Source of the DNA: Flavobacterium haoranii
GTDB lineage: Bacteria; Bacteroidota; Bacteroidia; Flavobacteriales; Flavobacteriaceae
Reading direction: 5' to 3'
NCBI GenBank assembly: GCA_003246205.1
Contig: QKBC01000010.1
Span: 124,001-188,000, forward strand
DNA length: 64,000 nucleotides
Numbering within the stretch: the stretch's first letter is position 1; each line of letters opens with the position of its first letter. This document shows, one piece after another, positions 32,914 through 41,299 of this stretch. The notes beneath the pieces are model-generated. The model was not told the origin of the DNA, searched no databases, and saw nothing but the letters and a program-made list of their open reading frames with translations. The position numbers were made by a program, and so were the translations under genes.

Positions 32914-32945
32914 TTAAAAACCCCATCTAAAACATAGGTGGGGTT
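32914..32945 (-). terminator. Terminator of the succinate-semialdehyde dehydrogenase gene
   Basis: A 10-bp stem with one mismatch (AACCCCATCT and AGGTGGGGTT, loop of 7) lies past the stop codon at 32964. On the minus strand it is followed by a T run (AAAAA and AAATT on the plus strand). It also sits upstream of the dps start. Confidence 0.7.
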
Positions 32946-32963
32946 AGGTTACTAATTAAATGG

Positions 32964-34367
32964 TTAATACGCTTTTTCAGGAGTAGTTACACGAATCAGT
33001 TTTTCGTTAACAAACTCATAAATACCAAGAGGAGACTGTTCTCGTCCGTATCCCGAATTTTTAGTACCTCCGAAAGGTAGTTCCGGAGCAATTCCGGTTA
33101 CATGGTTGATATATACCATACCGGTTTCAATTTGTCTGGCTACTTTAACAGCTTCTTGTGTATTATTGCCAAATACGGTACCGCCAAGTCCAAATGTAGT
33201 AGCGTTGGCAATGGCTATAGCCTCGTCAATATTTTTGTAGCTGTACAACATGAATACGGGACCGAATATTTCTTCATAGTAGGCATCCATTTCAGGAGTG
33301 ATATCGGTGATTAATGTAGGTTCCACAAAAGCACCTTTTCGGTTCATTCGTCTACCGCCCAAAAGGATATGTGCTCCTTGTTGAGCTGCTTTGTTGATTT
33401 GTGCAACAACACCTTCTGCTGCTGATTCAGTACTTAGCGGAGCAACATTAGTTGACGAATCCATTGGGTCACCGACTTTTAGTGTAGTAAAGAAAGCTTT
33501 TACCTTAGTCAAAAATTCATCTTTTATTTTTTCAGGAACAATCACTCTTTTCGGTGATACACAAACTTGTCCGGCATTCCACATTCGGCCTTCAACAGTT
33601 GTTTTAACGGCTAAATCAATATTGGCATCTTCCAAAACAATAAAAGGATCACTGCCTCCTAGTTCTAAAGTCGATTTTTTAACTTTTGCTCCGGCTGCAG
33701 CAGCAATACTGGCACCTGCCGGTTCACTACCGGTTAAACTCACTGCTTTTATTTTAGGGTTCTCAACCAGTTTCTCAACTTCGCGTCCCGGAATAAAGAT
33801 ATTATTGTATACACCTTTCGGTAAGCCGGCTTCAAGGAAGATATCTTCCATTATTTTTGCACATTGCGGTACATTGGAAGCATGTTTCAATACCATCGTA
33901 TTTCCGGCCATTAAGTTTGGTGCTGCTGAACGAGTAACTTGGTAGTAAGGAAAATTCCAGGGTTGTACACTTAAAATGGTTCCGATAGGTTCATAACTGA
34001 TAAAAGCTTCTCCGTGTTTTACTTCTAAGGATTTATCCGCTAAAAATTCGGCGGCTTTATCAGCATAATAATCAAAAATGTCGGCAGACAATTCTACTTC
34101 GTAAATAGATTCGGAAAGTAGCTTTCCCATTTCTAAGGTAGCTAATTTTCCTAATTCTTCTTTACGTTCACGCATTAAGGAAGCTACTTTATGAATGATT
34201 TTTGCTCTTTCTCCAAATGATGTTTTTTTCCATGATCTATAAGCTTCATCAGCTTTGTCGATTATTTTGTCCAACTCTTCGTTAGTCATCGGTACAAATT
34301 CTTTTACCAATTCATTGGTATAAGGATTTACGGTTTTTATACTGGATATTTTATGAATAGTACTCAT
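32964..34367 (-). CDS. gabD: NAD(P)-dependent succinate-semialdehyde dehydrogenase
   Basis: 467 residues, aldehyde dehydrogenase superfamily. The catalytic set is in place: Asn138 in PWNFP, Glu235 in LELGGSD, and nucleophile Cys269 in GQVCVSPKR. LTGSEPAGASIA at 211-222 forms the NAD-binding loop. The opening (NPYTNELVKEF) and overall length fit the shorter succinate-semialdehyde dehydrogenase group (GabD/Sad/YneI). It oxidises succinate semialdehyde to succinate, linking 4-aminobutyrate breakdown to the TCA cycle, though substrate range in this family is broad. No GABA transaminase gene sits next to it. Confidence 0.88.
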   Translation of the reverse strand: MSTIHKISSIKTVNPYTNELVKEFVPMTNEELDKIIDKADEAYRSWKKTSFGERAKIIHKVASLMRERKEELGKLATLEMGKLLSESIYEVELSADIFDYYADKAAEFLADKSLEVKHGEAFISYEPIGTILSVQPWNFPYYQVTRSAAPNLMAGNTMVLKHASNVPQCAKIMEDIFLEAGLPKGVYNNIFIPGREVEKLVENPKIKAVSLTGSEPAGASIAAAAGAKVKKSTLELGGSDPFIVLEDANIDLAVKTTVEGRMWNAGQVCVSPKRVIVPEKIKDEFLTKVKAFFTTLKVGDPMDSSTNVAPLSTESAAEGVVAQINKAAQQGAHILLGGRRMNRKGAFVEPTLITDITPEMDAYYEEIFGPVFMLYSYKNIDEAIAIANATTFGLGGTVFGNNTQEAVKVARQIETGMVYINHVTGIAPELPFGGTKNSGYGREQSPLGIYEFVNEKLIRVTTPEKAY

Positions 34368-34458
34368 GATTTTTTAATTTTTAAGGTTTTGAAAAATAAT
34401 AGCTAAAAAAACTAGAGATGTAAATAGTCTATCTTTAAAAGATGTTACAAACTCTTAT

Positions 34459-34608
34459 TTACACAATATTTTCGTGCCTGAAATGAATCCAGTGAAGTCC
34501 TTCTTTGATAGCGAGAAATTTCCTTACACCTAAAGGTTTACTTTGGCTGTTTAAAAGAAAATATTCCTTTGGTAGTAATGTTAGATTTGGGAAACCCAGA
34601 GTATTCAT
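34459..34608 (-). CDS. Possible small protein of 49 residues
   Basis: A reading frame from the ATG at 34608 to the TAA ending at 34459 encodes 49 residues beginning MNTLGFPNLTLLPKEY and ending HWIHFRHENIV. The composition is not that of random A/T-rich DNA: it includes Trp, four His or Arg in the last dozen residues, three Pro and balanced Lys/Glu. A CAAATTTA (TAAATTTG on the minus strand) -7 box at 34681-34688 lies 73 bp upstream. No known family recognised, no signal peptide. It precedes gabD on the same strand with a 91-bp gap. It could be a chance frame; conservation would decide. Confidence 0.4.
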   Translation of the reverse strand: MNTLGFPNLTLLPKEYFLLNSQSKPLGVRKFLAIKEGLHWIHFRHENIV

Positions 34609-34680
34609 AGCTGTAAATTTTAATTAAACTTTAGTAAAAACTAAAATAGAGGGATGAATTTATCGAGCTATTTTGTTACC

Positions 34681-34688
34681 CAAATTTA
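34681..34688 (-). promoter_or_regulatory. Minus-strand -7 box (TAAATTTG) for the 49-residue frame or gabD
   Basis: CAAATTTA on the plus strand is an exact TAnnTTTG match in reverse, 73 bp from the small frame. No properly spaced -33 TTG was found, so the assignment is tentative. Confidence 0.35.
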
Positions 34689-34757
34689 CGAAGAAATCAA
34701 CGCTTAAATTGTTAACTTAGCTTAAGGTTTTGTTAAAGTTTAAATCGTTTAATTTCA

Positions 34758-35078
34758 ATGAATCAGATGAACACAGAAAATAGAAAACTTCCTTACTATG
34801 CGGTAATTTTTACATCAATCAGAACTGCTATCGATGAAGGGTATGCAGCAACAGCATCAAGAATGATCGAACTGGCAGAGAGCCAACCTGGTTTTCTAGG
34901 TGTGGAAAGTGCCCGAAACGAGATTGGTATTACAGTTTCCTATTGGGAAAATCCGGAAGCTATACGAGCCTGGAAACAGAATAGTGAACATTTTTTAGCC
35001 CAAGAAAAAGGAAAAGTATTGTGGTATGAAAATTATAAAGTAAGGATAGCTAAAGTAGAACGGGAGTACTCATTTTAA
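34758..35078 (+). CDS. Antibiotic biosynthesis monooxygenase (ABM) fold protein
   Basis: 106 residues from the first ATG; a second ATG three codons on is possible. The pattern YYAVIFTSIRT, then GYAATASRMIELAESQPGFLGVESAR, SYWENPEAIRAWKQNSEHFLAQEKGK and WYENYKVRIAKVE is that of the ABM/YgiN dimeric alpha-beta barrel. The AWKQ-N-xxH pair is common in the heme-degrading and DUF4188/YqjZ-like branches. Role unknown; small stress or quinone oxygenases share this fold. Its stop codon lies in a palindrome shared with the convergent YeiH gene. Confidence 0.85.
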   Translation: MNQMNTENRKLPYYAVIFTSIRTAIDEGYAATASRMIELAESQPGFLGVESARNEIGITVSYWENPEAIRAWKQNSEHFLAQEKGKVLWYENYKVRIAKVEREYSF

Positions 35079-35087
35079 AAATGAGTA
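35067..35087. terminator. 21-bp palindrome across the shared stop codons of two convergent genes
   Basis: TACTCATTTT at 35067-35076 and AAAATGAGTA at 35078-35087 are perfect complements around a single central A. The TTAA at 35075-35078 contains the stop codons of both genes. The stem with its T and A runs could end transcription both ways, although its G+C content is low. Confidence 0.5.
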
Positions 35088-36013
35088 ATAAAATATAAAC
35101 TTCCGATACTAATTACGCTCCAGAGGATAATGGCAAAAACTAAAGGTTTGATTCCAATGGTTTTCAGTGTTTTAAGTGTTAAAGTAGAACCAATTAGGAA
35201 TAAGGTTAAGGTTAATCCGGATTTAGACAGTTGTACAATAGGAGGAGTCAAAGGACTAAACGCAGGAAAGTAACTGTTTAACAAAATTGCAGCAATAAAT
35301 AGTCCGATGAACCATGGAATTTTGATTTTTGATGTTTGGTTTTTAAACCAATACATAGAAAGTAGAGAAACCGGAATGATCCATAGAGCACGAGCTAGTT
35401 TAACCGTAGTGGCAATTTTCAGTGCTTCATCTCCGTATTTGGAAGCAGCTCCTACAACTGAACTGGTATCGTGTATACCAATGGCACACCACAAACCGAA
35501 TTGTTCTTGTGTTAGTCCTAAAAAGTGGCCGATCGTTGGATAAATGAACAAAGCAATGGAATTAAGTGTAAATACAATCGCTAAGGACAATGAGATTTGT
35601 CGGGTATCGGATTTGATAATAGGAGAAACGGCAGCAATAGCACTTCCGCCGCAAATGGCGGTTCCTACAGAGATTAGGTAAGATAGTGAGTTTTCCAGCT
35701 TAAAGATTTTACCTAAAACATAACCTAAGATCAAAAGGACAGAAATACTTACGGCTGTTATACTAAAACCGGTTTTTCCGGCGGCTAAAGCTTCGTCTAT
35801 CTGCAGGCCAAAGCCTAAACCGACAATTGAAATTTGTAACAGTATGTGTATGGCGCCGTGCAATTGTTTTTCAAACGGGTTACCTATGACAATTGCCGTA
35901 ATAAAACCTAATGCCAAAGCTAAAGGAGAAGAAATGAATGGAGTGAGGCAAAGTATTCCTAAGATTACAAATAATAGTTTTGGGAAGAGTTGAGGTTGTG
36001 CAATACTTTTCAT
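35075..36013 (-). CDS. YeiH family putative sulfate/inorganic-ion exporter (UPF0324)
   Basis: 312 residues, about nine to ten hydrophobic segments across the whole chain. Signature stretches: PFEKQLHGAIHILLQISIVGLGFGLQ near the N-terminus, GTAICGGSAIAAVSPII in the middle, and GIHDTSSVVGAASKYGDEALKIATTVKLARALWIIPVSLL, which is diagnostic of the YeiH/Cons_hypoth698 family. It is an inner-membrane transporter; the sulfate-exporter name rests on few experiments. A LysR regulator lies upstream on the same strand, as in the enterobacterial yeiE-yeiH pair. Confidence 0.9.
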   Translation of the reverse strand: MKSIAQPQLFPKLLFVILGILCLTPFISSPLALALGFITAIVIGNPFEKQLHGAIHILLQISIVGLGFGLQIDEALAAGKTGFSITAVSISVLLILGYVLGKIFKLENSLSYLISVGTAICGGSAIAAVSPIIKSDTRQISLSLAIVFTLNSIALFIYPTIGHFLGLTQEQFGLWCAIGIHDTSSVVGAASKYGDEALKIATTVKLARALWIIPVSLLSMYWFKNQTSKIKIPWFIGLFIAAILLNSYFPAFSPLTPPIVQLSKSGLTLTLFLIGSTLTLKTLKTIGIKPLVFAIILWSVISIGSLYFITHF

Positions 36014-36094
36014 CAGTTGACTTTTTGAATTTTAGAGTTCAAAAGTCTTTATTTTTATATTACAAAACCAATCATATTTTGTTTTAATAGATAA

Positions 36095-36979
36095 CTAAAA
36101 GTTATAAGTGAGAAATCGCATAAAGAGCGTAATGAGTTCTGAGCGTTCGCCTTTCGGTAAAATGAGTTGGAACGTACGGTTAATGCTGAAGTTCTTAATA
36201 TCAATTATAGTAAGTGTATGGTTCTGTAATTCCTGAAAAACACTGCTGATGGATAAAAATGCCATTGCTTGAGAATGTAACAAGTAATTTTTGATACTTT
36301 CGCTACTTCCTAAGTGCATAATGACCTGTAGTTTGTCAAGAATAATCCCTTTGTCTTGTAAATGTTTTTCGATAAATTCCTGAGTACCCGAACCCGGTTC
36401 GCGAAAGACTAGTTCTGTATCGTACAGGTCGTTTACTTTTAAAGTTGTATTGGCTAACGGATGCTGTGCTTGTGCCACTAATACAATTTCATCTTTTTTA
36501 AAAGGATGGTATTCTAAAAGAGAGGATTGCGAAGCACCTTCAATAATTCCCAGATCGATAGTGTGGTTTTCCAGTAAGGAAGAAATTGTTTCGGTATTGT
36601 GCGTAAGCAATTCAATCTGAATGTCCTTGTAGTACGCATGAAAAGTAGCCAGGATTTCCGGTAAAATATAGTGTGCAACAGTGGTACTGGCACCGATTCT
36701 GAGTTTGCCTTTTTGTTTTTGGTTCACCTGATGGATTTCAAATTCCAAGTCACGGTAAATACTTCTGATTTTTACGGCATAGTCGTATAAGATTTTACCG
36801 CTTTGTGTAAGTTGAATGCTCGTGCCTTTGCGGTCAAACAGTTTGGTGTTGAACTGTTGCTCGATTTCTTTGATGTGTTTGGTTACCGCAGGCTGACTGA
36901 TATGTAGTTCCTGTGCGGCTTTGGTAAAGCTCAGCCGAGTAGCCACGGTATAAAATACTTTTAAACGGTAATCAAACAT
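36095..36979 (-). CDS. LysR family transcriptional regulator, probable regulator of the YeiH gene
   Basis: 294 residues. The N-terminal helix-turn-helix (FYTVATRLSFTKAAQELHIS, then QPAVTKHIKEIEQQF) is followed by a type 2 periplasmic-binding-like effector domain (KGKLRIGASTTVAHYILPEILATF, VFREPGSGTQEFIEKHL). FREPGSGT is shared with the CysB/YeiE/CbbR group that senses sulfur compounds or small anions. The YeiH gene lies 81 bp downstream, so it may be its target. A CAAAGGTA (TACCTTTG) -7 box is 22 bp upstream of the start. Confidence 0.9.
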   Translation of the reverse strand: MFDYRLKVFYTVATRLSFTKAAQELHISQPAVTKHIKEIEQQFNTKLFDRKGTSIQLTQSGKILYDYAVKIRSIYRDLEFEIHQVNQKQKGKLRIGASTTVAHYILPEILATFHAYYKDIQIELLTHNTETISSLLENHTIDLGIIEGASQSSLLEYHPFKKDEIVLVAQAQHPLANTTLKVNDLYDTELVFREPGSGTQEFIEKHLQDKGIILDKLQVIMHLGSSESIKNYLLHSQAMAFLSISSVFQELQNHTLTIIDIKNFSINRTFQLILPKGERSELITLFMRFLTYNF

Positions 36980-37001
36980 GGTAAAAAGTTTGGATTAAGT
37001 T

Positions 37002-37009
37002 CAAAGGTA
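37002..37009 (-). promoter_or_regulatory. Minus-strand -7 box (TACCTTTG) of the LysR gene
   Basis: CAAAGGTA on the plus strand is an exact TAnnTTTG match in reverse, 22 bp upstream of the LysR ATG. No -33 element with correct spacing was seen. Confidence 0.45.
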
Positions 37010-37168
37010 GGTTTTTTACCGAAAAAGTAAAACAACAAAAAAATAGCTATACTTAATTAAAAGAGTTTTTTAGAAATATAATAATTGCGGGAAGTGTCCA
37101 TTCAATAAGCAAAATGTTCCGTTCTGTTAAAATTATAGTGATAAAAAATAAGTTTCGTTTGAATTTTA

Positions 37169-37176
37169 TAATTTTG
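37169..37176 (+). promoter_or_regulatory. -7 box (TAATTTTG) directly before the AraC-type gene
   Basis: TAATTTTG fits TAnnTTTG and ends only 4 bp before the ATG at 37181. If used, transcription would start at or next to the start codon, giving a leaderless mRNA. Confidence 0.4.
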
Positions 37177-37180
37177 AAGA

Positions 37181-38092
37181 ATGAAAACAACCGAAAATAT
37201 AGCACAGTTTTACCAGCGTGTTCCCAGAGCTAATGCTTTAAATTTGCCGTTGGATAATACCGGAGCGGGACATATCAATGTATTTTCCCGAGAGCAATGT
37301 CGTATTAAAGCGCCGTATATGCGTCGTGATTTTTACAAAGTATCTCTGGTTATCGGAACCGGGAAACTGCAATATGCTAATCAATACTTGCTTATTGACC
37401 GACCGGCTTTGCTTTTCAGTAATCCGCAAATACCATATTCTTGGGAAATTACCTCTCAGGATCAGAAAGGTTGGTTTGCTTTGTTTTCGGAATCTTTTTT
37501 GCTAAATAACGAGCGTGCCGGCAGCCTGAAAGAATCACCTTTATATAGAGTAGGAGGGAATCCTGTTTATTTTTTGAACGAAGCACAGTTACAAGAAATC
37601 TCCGGAATCTTTGAGAAAATGTATGCCGAGATACAGTCTGATTATCCTTTTAAATACGATGTTGTTCGCAATTGTTTGCATTTAATTATACACGAAGCCA
37701 TGAAAATGCAGCCGGCCGATACGTTTCAAAAGCATCACAATGCCTCAGAGCGTATTGTAGCTTTGTTTCTGGAATTGTTGGAACGCCAGTTTCCGGTAGA
37801 TTCACCTGATGATCCGTTGACTATGACAACTGCAAACCAATATGCGCAACAACTTTCTGTTCATGTTAATCACCTGAATAGAGTGGTGAAACAACATACA
37901 GAGCAAACCACAACACAGCATATTGCACAGCGTATTGTTCAGGAAGCTTGGGCGTTGTTGCAACACAGCGATTGGAGCATTTCTGAAATTGCTTACAGCC
38001 TTGGGTTTGATGCTCCAGCTTATTTTACAAATTTCTTTAAACGAAAAACAGGAAAAAATCCGTTGCAAGCCAGAGAAAGTACAAATGTTTGA
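37181..38092 (+). CDS. AraC family transcriptional regulator
   Basis: 303 residues. An N-terminal cupin-like sensing domain (HINVFSREQCRIKAPYMRRDF, LLIDRPALLFSNPQIPYSWEI) precedes two helix-turn-helix motifs in about the last 100 residues (YAQQLSVHVNHLNRVVKQHT and SISEIAYSLGFDAPAYFTNF), closing with FKRKTGKNPLQAR, the AraC signature. The ligand is unknown. An aldo/keto reductase gene follows 77 bp downstream on the same strand, which it may control; such AraC/reductase pairs are common in flavobacteria. Confidence 0.92.
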   Translation: MKTTENIAQFYQRVPRANALNLPLDNTGAGHINVFSREQCRIKAPYMRRDFYKVSLVIGTGKLQYANQYLLIDRPALLFSNPQIPYSWEITSQDQKGWFALFSESFLLNNERAGSLKESPLYRVGGNPVYFLNEAQLQEISGIFEKMYAEIQSDYPFKYDVVRNCLHLIIHEAMKMQPADTFQKHHNASERIVALFLELLERQFPVDSPDDPLTMTTANQYAQQLSVHVNHLNRVVKQHTEQTTTQHIAQRIVQEAWALLQHSDWSISEIAYSLGFDAPAYFTNFFKRKTGKNPLQARESTNV

Positions 38093-38143
38093 AATTTACA
38101 AGTGATGCTTTGAAATCTATAAGCTAAAGGAAAGCTTTCCTGA

Positions 38144-38151
38144 TAACTTTG
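38144..38151 (+). promoter_or_regulatory. -7 box (TAACTTTG) of the aldo/keto reductase gene
   Basis: TAACTTTG is an exact TAnnTTTG match 18 bp upstream of the ATG at 38170. It supports a promoter for this gene separate from the AraC gene, with the ATG at 38170 or 38173 as start. Confidence 0.5.
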
Positions 38152-38169
38152 TTGTATCAAAAAATAATT

Positions 38170-39174
38170 ATGATGAAATACAGAATTTTAGGGAACAGCA
38201 ACGAAAAAGTTTCCGCTTTAGGTTTAGGTTGTATGGGAATGAGCTTTGCTTATGGCTCGTTTGATGAAAGTGAAAATTTAAAAACACTACAGCGAGCATT
38301 AGATTTAGGGATTAATTTTCTGGATACTGCCGATATGTATGGCAATGGAGCGAACGAAGTTCTGCTGTCTAAAATCCTCAAAGACAATCGGGATAAAGTA
38401 TTTTTAGCAACAAAATTCGGTTTTCGCTTCCGCAACGGAAAGGTAGGTGATAGTAATGCTGTAGATACTTATTTTGACGGTTCACCTGAATATGTAAAGC
38501 AGGCAGTTGATGCCAGTTTACAACGTTTGGGAGTAGATGTAATTGATCTGTATTATGCGCATCGGGTAGATCCGCAGGTTCCGATAGAAGAAACGGTTGG
38601 CGCTATGGCAGAATTGGTTCAAGCCGGAAAAGTACGCTATTTAGGACTGAGTGAGGCTTCATCGGAATCTATTCGCAAAGCAAATGCTATTCATCCTATT
38701 GCAGCTTTGCAAAGTGAATATTCTTTATTGACGCGTGACGTGGAAGGCGAGGTTTTAAAAACCATAAACGAATTGAATATGGCCTTAGTTCCGTATTCTC
38801 CTTTGGCGAGAGGTTTGGTTACAAATGATTTCAATGTATCGGCTCTGGATGCCGGTGATTTCAGAAAAACGTTGCCACGTTATCAGGGAGAGAATTTAAA
38901 AAACAATATGAATCTTACAGATGCTTTTAAAGCATTTGCAGCTGAAAAGGGGATTACTTCGGCACAATTAGCACTAGCCTGGGTATTGCATCAAGGAGAA
39001 AACATTATTCCTATTCCGGGAACGCGTAAAATAGCGCGATTAGAAGAAAATAGCAAAGCAGTTGATGTGGTGCTTACCAAAGAAGATTTAAAAGCAATAG
39101 ATGCTATTATAGCGAAATATCCGAATGTAGGAAATCGTTATAATGAAGGAGCTATGAAATTAGTGAATAATTAA
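38170..39174 (+). CDS. Aldo/keto reductase
   Basis: 334 residues from the ATG at 38170; a frame seven codons longer exists but overlaps the -7 box. The NADPH-dependent TIM-barrel tetrad is intact: Asp52 and Tyr57 in DTADMYG, Lys82 in LATKFGF, and His131 in YYAHRVDP. The IPIPGTRKIARLEENSKA motif near residue 280 binds the cofactor phosphate. Closest to the AKR13/YakC-like group that reduces aldehydes and ketones of unknown natural origin. Probably controlled by the AraC-type gene upstream. Confidence 0.93.
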   Translation: MMKYRILGNSNEKVSALGLGCMGMSFAYGSFDESENLKTLQRALDLGINFLDTADMYGNGANEVLLSKILKDNRDKVFLATKFGFRFRNGKVGDSNAVDTYFDGSPEYVKQAVDASLQRLGVDVIDLYYAHRVDPQVPIEETVGAMAELVQAGKVRYLGLSEASSESIRKANAIHPIAALQSEYSLLTRDVEGEVLKTINELNMALVPYSPLARGLVTNDFNVSALDAGDFRKTLPRYQGENLKNNMNLTDAFKAFAAEKGITSAQLALAWVLHQGENIIPIPGTRKIARLEENSKAVDVVLTKEDLKAIDAIIAKYPNVGNRYNEGAMKLVNN

Positions 39175-39197
39175 TTGTAGTAGTTAATCAGAAAAAT

Positions 39198-39226
39198 AAA
39201 AACCCAAGCTTTAGCTTGGGTTTTTT
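39198..39226. terminator. Bidirectional terminator between the aldo/keto reductase and DUF349 genes
   Basis: AAAAACCCAAG and CTTGGGTTTTT pair as an 11-bp stem over a 6-base loop (which could extend to two more pairs), with A and T runs both ways, between convergent genes. Confidence 0.88.
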
Positions 39227-39230
39227 AGGA

Positions 39231-41117
39231 TTAAATTTCTCTAAGTTTGGTTAGTTTCTCTTTCCAAAGTTTTAAATCTTCTTTGTGACGTTCAATGTTC
39301 TTTTGAACTTCTTTCAACAAAGGATTATCTTTTTTAGCATTGGTAATAAACTGTATGTTATTTTCCAATTGGAAGATTTCGTTTTGTACTTCGTCAATTT
39401 TTTTTCTGATGAAGAATTGTTCTTTTTCAATAGAGTAATTGTCTTCGTTTTCTACCCATTGTTCTAGTTTAGCGTCAAACTTCATCAATTCAGTATCTTT
39501 TTTAGACAAGCTTAGTTTTTCAAATAAAGCATCCAGTATTTTATTGAATTTTCCTTCAATATGACGACGGTTAAAAGGTACTCTTCCGATAGTTTTCCAC
39601 GATTCTATATGACCTTTAATTGCATCTAAGTCAGTTTTGTGGTCACCACTTAACTCAAAGGATTTTAAATCGTCTAAAAATGCTTTTTTCTTTTCAAAAG
39701 CTTCAATTTCTTCTTTGTTTTCTTCATTTCGTACTTTGTGTAAGCGATCGAAATAATGGTTACAAGCCTCTTTGAATTCAGCCCAGATTTTATCGGAATA
39801 TTTTCTCGGTACATGACCGATTTTTTTCCAGTCATCCTGAATTTTTTTCATAATTGGCGTAACTGTATTGAAATCCTCACTATCTTTTAAGGACTTGGCT
39901 TGTTCTACTAAGGCCAATTTTTTGTTCAGGTTATTTTGTTGTTCGTTTTTAATTTCTTTATAAAACGCATTTTTTTGCGCATTAAATTCTCGAACAGCTG
40001 TTTTGAATTCGTCCCAAGTTTGTTCTGTAACTTCAGCAGGCACTCTTCCGGCTTTAAAGAATTTTTCTCTCAGCTCTTCCATTTTTTTAATTTGGGTTTG
40101 CCAAGCATTATGCGTATTGATACTTTCTTTTCCTAAAGCAATGATCTGTTCGATAAGACCTTTTTTCTTAGTTAAATTTTCAACTTCATGCTCCTTAATC
40201 GTTCCCAAATAAGCTTCACGTTTGTCGTGCATTTCTTTGGTTACATCACTGAACTCGTTCCAAATAGCTTCACGATGTTCGCGATCTACAGGACCGATTT
40301 CTTCTTTCCAAACGCGGTGCAATAATTGTAATTCTCTAAAAGCTTTTAAAACGTCTTCTTCTTGCAGTAATTCTTTAGCTTTAACAATGATCTCTTGTTT
40401 TTGCTCTAAGTTGTGTTTAAAGTCTAAATCGCGGGCTTCTTTGTCAAGATGAATCATGTCATAAAAACGCTCGATATGGAAATGATAATTGTTCCAAACA
40501 ATATTATATTTATCACGAGGAATAGCGCCGGCTATTTTCCATTGTTCGCGAATATCGTTCAAGCGTTTGAACATATCTGAGATAGAAAGCGATTCGTCAG
40601 TATTGTCAACTAAATTCTTTAGTTCTTCAATTAATTCATTGCGTTTTGTCAGATTATTTTTTAAATTTTTCTGAAGTTGGTTGTAATGCTGATTACGTTT
40701 GTTTTTGTAATCTTCATATACTTCATCAAATTTGTTTTTTATCGGTAAATGGTATTCAAATTCAGCATTTTCATCTGTATTGGAAGCATTAAACTCATCG
40801 CGTTTTTCATCTAGCAAATGATGGTAATGGTTCATAAAGGCTTTGCGAATTTCTTCGACATGATCTTTAATGGCCATTACGGTGTGATTTTTCACTAGTT
40901 TACTTAACTCATCGGTAAGTTCTTCCATAGACATGGAATCATAATCTAACATAGGAATACTATGTCGATCTTTAATGGAGTCGTCTTCGTTTTCTTCTGC
41001 ATTAGAGCTATCAATTTCGTCCTGAACAGATTGGCTCTTTACAACAACATTTTCTTGCGACTCTAATTGTGGTTGTCCATCTGCTTCCTGCAGGTTATCA
41101 TGCTTATCTTCTAACAT
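39231..41117 (-). CDS. DUF349 repeat protein
   Basis: 628 residues. An acidic, low-complexity N-terminus (about 1-50) is followed by five DUF349 repeats of about 75 residues. Each has a W-K-x-x-G-x-[VI]-P core: REQWKIAGAIPRDKYN, RVWKEEIGPVDREHRE, REKFFKAGRVPAEVTE, QDDWKKIGHVPRKYSD and ESWKTIGRVPFNRRHI. The intervening helices are very rich in Lys and Glu, giving an extended, probably coiled-coil protein. No signal peptide. Function unknown; conserved in Bacteroidota, here directly downstream of aroE and DUF368. Confidence 0.92.
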   Translation of the reverse strand: MLEDKHDNLQEADGQPQLESQENVVVKSQSVQDEIDSSNAEENEDDSIKDRHSIPMLDYDSMSMEELTDELSKLVKNHTVMAIKDHVEEIRKAFMNHYHHLLDEKRDEFNASNTDENAEFEYHLPIKNKFDEVYEDYKNKRNQHYNQLQKNLKNNLTKRNELIEELKNLVDNTDESLSISDMFKRLNDIREQWKIAGAIPRDKYNIVWNNYHFHIERFYDMIHLDKEARDLDFKHNLEQKQEIIVKAKELLQEEDVLKAFRELQLLHRVWKEEIGPVDREHREAIWNEFSDVTKEMHDKREAYLGTIKEHEVENLTKKKGLIEQIIALGKESINTHNAWQTQIKKMEELREKFFKAGRVPAEVTEQTWDEFKTAVREFNAQKNAFYKEIKNEQQNNLNKKLALVEQAKSLKDSEDFNTVTPIMKKIQDDWKKIGHVPRKYSDKIWAEFKEACNHYFDRLHKVRNEENKEEIEAFEKKKAFLDDLKSFELSGDHKTDLDAIKGHIESWKTIGRVPFNRRHIEGKFNKILDALFEKLSLSKKDTELMKFDAKLEQWVENEDNYSIEKEQFFIRKKIDEVQNEIFQLENNIQFITNAKKDNPLLKEVQKNIERHKEDLKLWKEKLTKLREI

Positions 41118-41299
41118 TTTATAAATGCTTAAGGTTACTAATTGTGCACCAAGATAGTAAAGCGGAATGAGAATTCAAAGAAAATCCGATAAATGTATTG
41201 TTTTTTTAAGCTAATGAATTATACTTTCAGTCAATAGTTTCCTATTTAAAATGTGTGTACTATTCATTAGTAATTATTTGTTACTAGAGAAATTATCTA

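Larger units (their letters stand above)
34368..34757. other. 390-bp stretch between gabD and the monooxygenase-fold gene
   Basis: Apart from the possible 49-residue frame (34459-34608) and its candidate -7 box (34681-34688), nothing convincing is seen. The promoters of gabD (leftward) and of the gene at 34758 (rightward) must lie here. The stretch from 34612 to 34757 is strongly A/T-rich. Confidence 0.5.

Noticed and set aside
32914..32945. Inverted repeat near dps as an operator
   Set aside because: Its position after the gabD stop and the T run on the minus strand fit a terminator better than an operator.
33391..33945. 184-codon open frame on the plus strand opposite gabD
   Set aside because: It lies wholly inside a well-conserved aldehyde dehydrogenase on the other strand and the translation has no family features; it is a shadow of the codon bias of gabD.
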